Positions 6,022 through 9,903 of a stretch of DNA of 9,903 nt are shown piece by piece. The stretch comes from an uncultured Eubacterium sp. GTDB lineage: Bacteria; Bacillota; Clostridia; Lachnospirales; Lachnospiraceae. How positions within the stretch are numbered: the stretch's first letter is position 1; each line of letters starts with the position of its first letter. The stretch lies in the NCBI GenBank assembly GCA_910584345.1, contig CAJTZX010000082.1, forward strand, positions 1 to 9,903, in the 5' to 3' direction. The notes beneath the pieces were generated by a model. It was not told where the DNA came from. It did not search any database and saw only the letters and a list, made by a program, of their open reading frames with translations. The position numbers were made by a program, and so were the translations under genes.

Positions 6022-6714
6022 ATGATGAAAATAACAATTATTCATGGACAGAGCCATCAAGGCTCTACGTACCATATTGCAAGATCGCTGGCTCAAAAAT
6101 TGAATGGAACAATTACTGAATTCTTTCTTCCAAAAGATTTTGGAGAATTTTGCATCGGGTGCACTTCCTGTTTTCAAGTATCTGAAACAAAATGTCCGCA
6201 TTTTGAAAAATTATCCCCGATCACCAAAGCACTCGACAACGCAGACGTCATGATACTGGCAAGCCCTGTCTATGTATACCATGCCACGGGTGCAATGAAA
6301 TCGCTGCTCGATCATTATGGCTGGCGCTGGATGGTACACCGTCCGGAAGAAAAAATGTTTTCCAAACAAGCTGTCTGCATTTCCACAGCTGCCGGCGCCG
6401 GAACAAAAAGCACAAACAAGGATATGGCCCACAGTACTTTCTTTTGGGGCATTGCAAAAACCTATCAGTTTGGTACTGCCGTAATGGAAACTTCATGGAA
6501 AAGAGTGAGTTCGAAAAAGAAACAGCACATCGAAAGAAAACTTAACGCATTAGCTAAAAAAATTAGGAAAAATCAGAATCATGTAAAACCATCTGTAAAA
6601 ACAAAAATCTTTTTCTATTTTATGTGTCTGATGCAAAAGCATGGATGGAACAAAGCAGATACCGATTATTGGAAAACCAAAGGATGGACAATAAAAAAAC
6701 ATCCATGGGACTAA
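6022..6714 (+). CDS. Flavodoxin-like NAD(P)H-dependent oxidoreductase with Fe-S cysteine motif
   Basis: This 230-residue protein of the NADPH-dependent FMN reductase/iron-sulfur flavoprotein group probably acts as a soluble FMN-binding electron carrier or reductase. The N-terminal strand and FMN phosphate loop are ITIIHGQSHQGST (4-16). The compact motif CIGCTSCFQVSETKC (Cys44, 47, 50, 58; C-x2-C-x2-C-x7-C) matches the pattern that binds a 4Fe-4S cluster in archaeal and clostridial iron-sulfur flavoproteins. MILASPVYVYHATGAMKSLL is the second flavin-site block, and STAAGAGTKST the third. The C-terminal part is very basic (SSKKKQHIERKLNALAKKI) and ends in Trp-rich KTKGWTIKKHPWD. The gene stands alone on the plus strand, divergent from the MBL gene and convergent with the P-loop gene. 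Cluster binding is inferred from spacing only; the substrate is unknown. Confidence 0.86.
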   Translation: MMKITIIHGQSHQGSTYHIARSLAQKLNGTITEFFLPKDFGEFCIGCTSCFQVSETKCPHFEKLSPITKALDNADVMILASPVYVYHATGAMKSLLDHYGWRWMVHRPEEKMFSKQAVCISTAAGAGTKSTNKDMAHSTFFWGIAKTYQFGTAVMETSWKRVSSKKKQHIERKLNALAKKIRKNQNHVKPSVKTKIFFYFMCLMQKHGWNKADTDYWKTKGWTIKKHPWD

Positions 6715-6771
6715 GATACTGTTTAAAAACACAGAAAAATATATGGTAATTAACTCATTACATCCGTATTT

Positions 6772-7563
6772 TTATTTCATAAGCGGCAAAATGGCATCCA
6801 TTTTCCATTCTTTCGCTGGAAGAATTACCGCATTAGCGCCAATCATTTCCCTTACCATATACAGTTCCAAGCTTTGCCTGTGCCTGAAATGAGCTATCAA
6901 ATCTTCAAACGTACTGCATCCATACTTTTCACCATATGGGGAATGAATGAAAAAAGCTAACATCATCTGATACCATAATTCATTTCCCAGCAGATCACAG
7001 CGTTCTTTTCGAATCGTTTTTATAACATCTTCTACTTTATCACTGTATAAATACAATAATAAAAATTGTTCTTTCTTCAGACAACCATATAAGTCACGAT
7101 AAAAGTCGATAATTTCATCGTCTTCCAATAAATAAAACAGCAGCAAATCCTCTATAATATTTTGAAAAAAAGAACACTCAAACAAATATCCTGTTTCTGA
7201 AAAACTTTGATACCTTGAAAAAATAATCTCTTTTAAATCGTTGAATGTCTTTCTGCCGTTATACACTTCGTACGTTTCCATGTCCTTATGGAAATTCGGA
7301 ATATCTGTAATAATCTTTGTATAAGCAACAATAAAATGTCCCTTTTCCTGTATCGTATTTTTTTTAATTTCATCCTGTATAGGTGTATACTTTTTTAAGA
7401 CTGTATCATAATCGTCCTGCGACATCCACGTACACCAAGCTAAGTCAATAGGCGAGTAATCCCCTTCTCTGCAAATATGAAATTCAGGAACTTTCTCATA
7501 AATACCATTTATCAAAGTGGATTTTCCCATTCCCTGAATACCTTCTATAAAAACATTTTTCAT
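6772..7563 (-). CDS. P-loop NTPase, nucleoside/thymidylate kinase-like, function unassigned
   Basis: This 263-residue protein opens directly with a strand and Walker A loop, FIEGIQGMGKST (Lys14), the layout of deoxynucleoside and thymidylate kinases and other small-molecule kinases. I do not recognise the family beyond that. Downstream there is no textbook Walker B or DRY motif. The middle is rich in aromatic and acidic residues (ECSFFQNIIEDLLLFYLLEDDE), and IRKERCDLLGNELW could form a lid-like basic segment. The codons look more AT-rich than in neighbouring genes, judged by eye. The ribosome binding site is the modest AAGGA about 5 bases before the ATG. It follows spoIIR by 70 bp on the same strand with no clear terminator between, so it may be co-transcribed, and it converges with the flavoprotein gene across 57 bp. 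The phosphate acceptor, if it is a kinase, is unknown. Confidence 0.7.
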   Translation of the reverse strand: MKNVFIEGIQGMGKSTLINGIYEKVPEFHICREGDYSPIDLAWCTWMSQDDYDTVLKKYTPIQDEIKKNTIQEKGHFIVAYTKIITDIPNFHKDMETYEVYNGRKTFNDLKEIIFSRYQSFSETGYLFECSFFQNIIEDLLLFYLLEDDEIIDFYRDLYGCLKKEQFLLLYLYSDKVEDVIKTIRKERCDLLGNELWYQMMLAFFIHSPYGEKYGCSTFEDLIAHFRHRQSLELYMVREMIGANAVILPAKEWKMDAILPLMK

Positions 7564-7633
7564 CTTCTTCCTTCTTATCTATTGCTGAACGGTTTCTGTC
7601 ATACTCTGTAAACTATATTTTAATGATAAACTG

Positions 7634-8281
7634 CTAATTTTTCATCCATCGATTGAAAAATTCCAGATATTTAAATCGCACCCGATACTTACCACTTTTG
7701 AGCACAGCGTCATACTCGTCTTCTGATAATACTTTTTTCAAAGATTTCTTTGCATCCTCATCCACTACCTCATAAACAGCTCCATGAAAACACATATTCG
7801 GATACATCACACACCACCAGTTCTGACCTTTTCCACTTCCGATTACTACATTGAGCGCCTCATAATTTCCTGCCGGAAACGTATAATTTCCATATGTTTT
7901 CTGTGGAAAGCCCACGGTTTTCATCTGTGCAGTAACGGCATATGTATATCCCTCCTGCCGAACCGTCTGCTCTGCTATATGGATGATTTGCGGCAGATAT
8001 TCCTGTACAATTCTGCCGCATTGCTCTCTGTCTTGCGCTTTCGACAGTTTTTGCTCCATAAAAGCGCCTACCGCATCCCGCACTTTCAGCTTTAACGCCT
8101 GGTCCGCACGGCTATCGCTATTCGCACGCACATGAAAACGCAAAATCTTTTCTGCTATTTCCTGCTGCGTCTGCTGCAGCTGATACTCCTCATATTTCCA
8201 CAGGCATCCACCTGCCAGTAACAGCAATAAAAACATGGTCTCTAAAATTGTCTGATATTTCCGAAAAAAAGCCCGCATCAT
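7634..8281 (-). CDS. spoIIR: Stage II sporulation protein R
   Basis: This 215-residue protein is the forespore-made signal that, in Bacillus and Clostridia, crosses into the intermembrane space and triggers SpoIIGA to process pro-sigma-E in the mother cell. The evidence is an N-terminal hydrophobic segment at about 14-28, serving as signal or anchor, followed by the family signature RFHVRANSDSRADQALKLK (48-66) and VRDAV. Later come VGFPQKTYGNYTFPAGNYEAL and GQNWWCVMYPNMCF, both typical of SpoIIR. Length is normal. There are two adjacent ATGs (8281 and 8278) after GGAGG at 8287-8291, with spacings of 5 and 8 bases; either may be used. Forespore expression by sigma-F is expected from the family, but I could not find a well-spaced sigma-F promoter; GGTTAACAT and GTTTA upstream match partly at the wrong spacing. 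An inverted repeat abuts the ribosome binding site. Confidence 0.95.
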   Translation of the reverse strand: MMRAFFRKYQTILETMFLLLLLAGGCLWKYEEYQLQQTQQEIAEKILRFHVRANSDSRADQALKLKVRDAVGAFMEQKLSKAQDREQCGRIVQEYLPQIIHIAEQTVRQEGYTYAVTAQMKTVGFPQKTYGNYTFPAGNYEALNVVIGSGKGQNWWCVMYPNMCFHGAVYEVVDEDAKKSLKKVLSEDEYDAVLKSGKYRVRFKYLEFFNRWMKN

Positions 8282-8291
8282 CGGTTCCTCC

Positions 8292-8317
8292 TAACATGAT
8301 TCTTTATTTTCATGTTA
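8292..8317. repeat. 8-bp inverted repeat abutting the spoIIR ribosome binding site
   Basis: TAACATGA (8292-8299) and TCATGTTA (8310-8317) are perfect reverse complements around a 10-base AT-rich loop. On the spoIIR (minus) strand the hairpin ends directly against GGAGG with no T run, so it is not a minus-strand terminator. On the plus strand a T6 run follows after five bases, but no plus-strand gene leads into it. It could be a translational control hairpin or a protein-binding palindrome. Confidence 0.5.
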
Positions 8318-8367
8318 ACCACTTTTTTCCGGTTTAAACATACAAACTAAATAATTTCTCAGCCTTT

Positions 8368-9303
8368 TTAACAAAACAGCTTCGAAAAATCTGCCATGTA
8401 TCCGGTCTTTTTTGACCGTTGCAAAGGACTGCTTTGATACTGAAACTGCCCGGCCTGTTCATAACATGCAATGTCTTCTTCTGAAAGCTGTTGTACCGTA
8501 TTCTGTGCCTGCTCATCCCTTTGAATATCTTTAATTTCCGCAAAAATCTTACCTGCGGCAATTGCAGCAAATACAAGGGGATGATCTTTCCTTAGATAAT
8601 GGTATCCGTTTTTTTCAATCAGGCAAAGGGAATCATCCGCACATATTGTCTGATCCTGTTTTGCCTTTTCCAGCTCATGAGCAAACTGATCTGCATCCAT
8701 CTTTTCGTACTCGACAGAAGGAAACAAACATTTCAGATTGAACTCCACTTTTGTAGAAAACATCTGTGCCTGATATAATTCAAAATTCCTTTGTATTTCC
8801 TTTGCAATTTGCTCCGGTGTCGCATAAGTGCTCTCAATTACCAGATCATAATTGCATACGTCATAATAATCTAACCCATACAGCTTATGAAAACGTTCCT
8901 TTTCAAGCATTGCCCGCTCTTCTAATCCAGCCCTTGCCTCCTCTATATTTCTGTACCTTTCCGCATTCCTGCTTACACCGTCAAATACGCGTCTTGCTGC
9001 TTCCTGCGTATCTACCAGCAAAAATACCTTAAAACTGTCTTCTACAAAGTGCCACGCCAATCTGGAGTCAAATACCGTATGATCCATTTCTTTTCCCAGC
9101 TGTGTACTGCGGTTGTCAATCATATCATCAATACTGCGGTCCTTTTTTGCAGCTTCGTTTAATTCAATCACAGTCATTCCTTTTTCTTCCGCAATCTGGC
9201 GAAAAATATCTCCTGCTGATATGATCGTAAAGCCCGATTTTTGCAACTCCTTGCACACACTTGATTTTCCGCTGCCCAAATTGCCTGTAATCGTAATATT
9301 CAT
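8368..9303 (-). CDS. Cytidylate-kinase-like P-loop protein with extra C-terminal domain
   Basis: This is a 311-residue protein. The N-terminal part (about 1-180) matches the archaeal/clostridial cytidylate-kinase-like family: Walker A TGNLGSGKSS (Lys13), SAGDIFRQIA (29-38), FDSRLAW (78-84), a lid region ERYRNIEEAR, and YGLDYYDVCNYDLVIEST (142-159). These enzymes phosphorylate (d)CMP or similar substrates with ATP. Residues 183-311 form an additional region I do not recognise, including YHYLRKDHPLVFAAIAAGK and a charged C-terminal tail; ordinary kinases of this type stop near residue 190. I chose the ATG at 9303 because GGGGAGG lies 9 bases upstream and the Walker loop then begins at residue 6; a TTG at 9321 lies upstream of that site. 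It lies between mazF and spoIIR, 86 bp before spoIIR. The C-terminal domain may bind a ligand or partner; that is inference. Confidence 0.83.
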   Translation of the reverse strand: MNITITGNLGSGKSSVCKELQKSGFTIISAGDIFRQIAEEKGMTVIELNEAAKKDRSIDDMIDNRSTQLGKEMDHTVFDSRLAWHFVEDSFKVFLLVDTQEAARRVFDGVSRNAERYRNIEEARAGLEERAMLEKERFHKLYGLDYYDVCNYDLVIESTYATPEQIAKEIQRNFELYQAQMFSTKVEFNLKCLFPSVEYEKMDADQFAHELEKAKQDQTICADDSLCLIEKNGYHYLRKDHPLVFAAIAAGKIFAEIKDIQRDEQAQNTVQQLSEEDIACYEQAGQFQYQSSPLQRSKKTGYMADFSKLFC

Positions 9304-9312
9304 CGTTAATGT

Positions 9313-9319
9313 CCTCCCC
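9313..9319 (-). promoter_or_regulatory. Ribosome binding site that fixes the kinase-like gene start
   Basis: GGGGAGG on the minus strand is 9 bases before the ATG at 9303. It lies inside the frame that would open at a TTG at 9321, which would add six residues not expected in the family. Confidence 0.65.
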
Positions 9320-9354
9320 AATCTGATCCATGATCTAATATCTTATCGTTTCTG

Positions 9355-9369
9355 CATCCTTACAGGATG
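9355..9369. repeat. Small hairpin in the mazF-kinase intergenic region
   Basis: CATCCT (9355-9360) and AGGATG (9364-9369) pair around TAC. No T run follows on the minus strand, so it is not a convincing mazEF terminator. It lies about 50 bp before the kinase-like start and may be part of its leader. Confidence 0.3.
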
Positions 9370-9413
9370 TAAATGGAAGATCTTTTATTTTAGTTATGTT
9401 AACATCCACTTAA

Positions 9414-9740
9414 TCAGAAAAATGCTTTTACATATGCCAAAGTCTTCTCTGACAAATCTTCTGGCATTTTCTCCACAAACTGAATATTTCTACTGATTAC
9501 ATCCAAACACTTCATATGTTCTGTCAATATCACACCTGTTGTTTTTGTTCTATTGTCCAAGGGAATATGCAACGGAAACTTATTGCCTGTATTCGTAATT
9601 GGACACACCAAAGCAAAGTTAGTCCTCATAAAAAATTGTTCGTTACTAATAACTACTCCAGATCGTCTTCCTTCCTGTTCCTGTCCTGATTGTGGACTAA
9701 AATCTAAGAATACAATATCTCCTTGTTTTGGATGATACAT
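9414..9740 (-). CDS. mazF: MazF/PemK-type endoribonuclease toxin
   Basis: This 108-residue toxin belongs to the MazF/PemK family, ribosome-independent mRNA interferases that cleave single-stranded RNA at short sequence motifs. Family blocks in order: QGDIVFLDFSPQSGQEQEGRRSG (Arg25 and Arg26; the conserved catalytic Arg lies here), VVISN, CPITNT (Thr49, the second catalytic position), FPLHIPL, and GVILTEHMKCLDVISRN. Length is normal. The start is taken as the ATG at 9740, which overlaps the antitoxin stop by one base (TGATG), the usual coupled arrangement; two GTG codons at 9746 and 9743 are alternatives. AAGGA lies 9 bases upstream of the ATG, inside the end of mazE. LDVISRN replaces the commoner LDWRARN, so RNA-sequence preference may differ. 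It should be neutralised by the MazE homologue encoded just upstream. Confidence 0.94.
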   Translation of the reverse strand: MYHPKQGDIVFLDFSPQSGQEQEGRRSGVVISNEQFFMRTNFALVCPITNTGNKFPLHIPLDNRTKTTGVILTEHMKCLDVISRNIQFVEKMPEDLSEKTLAYVKAFF

Positions 9741-9903
9741 CACCACACTTCCTTCCCAACAGGAGAACCCCAGTCAAATTCCTCTGAGACATATTCTCCA
9801 TCATAATCTTTGAATATATCTTCCAATGTAAGTTCTTTTTTCTCTTTCACTTTTGTAATCACAATATTATCATCAACTCTATGAAGTTCCACAAGATCAT
9901 TTT
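9740..9903 (-). CDS. mazE: MazE-type antitoxin, C-terminal part (cut by window edge)
   Basis: The last 53 codons of an antitoxin are present; its start lies beyond the right edge. The frame ends in KEKKELTLEDIFKDYDG, then EEFDWGSPVGKEVW and TGA. This Asp/Glu-rich tail with the DWGxPVGKEVW ending is typical of clostridial MazE proteins, where the disordered acidic C-terminus wraps the toxin dimer and blocks its active site. The N-terminal AbrB-like DNA-binding half, which would autoregulate the operon, is outside the window. The stop overlaps the mazF ATG by one base, so the two should be translationally coupled. Intact as far as it can be read. Confidence 0.88.
   Translation of the reverse strand, partial: NDLVELHRVDDNIVITKVKEKKELTLEDIFKDYDGEYVSEEFDWGSPVGKEVW

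Noticed and set aside
6715..6771. Possible bidirectional terminator (GTAAT...ATTAC) between the convergent flavoprotein and P-loop genes.
   Set aside because: The stem has only five AT-rich pairs and no T run adjoins it on either strand.
9740..9903. MazEF considered as a possible new toxin-antitoxin system.
   Set aside because: Both proteins fit the known MazE/MazF families closely, with the usual overlapping stop and start; nothing here is new apart from minor residue changes.

Overview
The window looks like chromosomal DNA from an anaerobic, endospore-forming Firmicute, most likely a Clostridia/Lachnospiraceae-type organism. The reasons are a recognisable spoIIR, strong GGAGG ribosome binding sites before most genes, moderately AT-rich DNA (judged by eye), a clostridial-style MazEF pair, and family types common in gut Clostridia. 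The genus cannot be fixed from the sequence alone.

Layout, left to right. At 108-1343 (+) is a membrane-anchored CapA-type protein. It converges on a minus-strand operon that reads from about 4399 down to 1340: an RmlD-like NAD(P)-binding reductase, a dicarboxylate/amino acid:cation symporter, and a lipoprotein amino-acid binding protein. The CapA and binding-protein stop codons overlap. An intrinsic terminator at 4482-4513 separates this operon from the next minus-strand pair, a CbiK-like chelatase homologue (4564-5337) and a very compact metallo-beta-lactamase-fold protein (5340-5789). These two lie 2 bp apart and are read MBL first. A divergent flavoprotein with a four-cysteine Fe-S motif follows at 6022-6714 (+).

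The right third is all minus strand: an unassigned P-loop nucleoside/nucleotide-kinase-like protein (6772-7563), spoIIR (7634-8281), a cytidylate-kinase-like protein with an unrecognised C-terminal domain (8368-9303), mazF (9414-9740), and the C-terminal end of its mazE antitoxin, cut by the window edge (9740-9903).

Most of this is ordinary housekeeping and accessory content, and I found no obvious large undescribed system. The points most worth a second look are: the CbiK homologue, which departs from the family at several active-site motifs and sits beside an MBL protein that seems to lack the middle of its fold; the pairing of a secondary symporter with a binding lipoprotein; the extra domain on the cytidylate-kinase-like protein; and a sequence block shared by the leaders of spoIIR and the kinase gene. 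No tRNA, rRNA, CRISPR array, insertion sequence or confident riboswitch was seen. No intergenic gap exceeds 300 bases; the longest, about 232 bases at 5790-6021, is described below.
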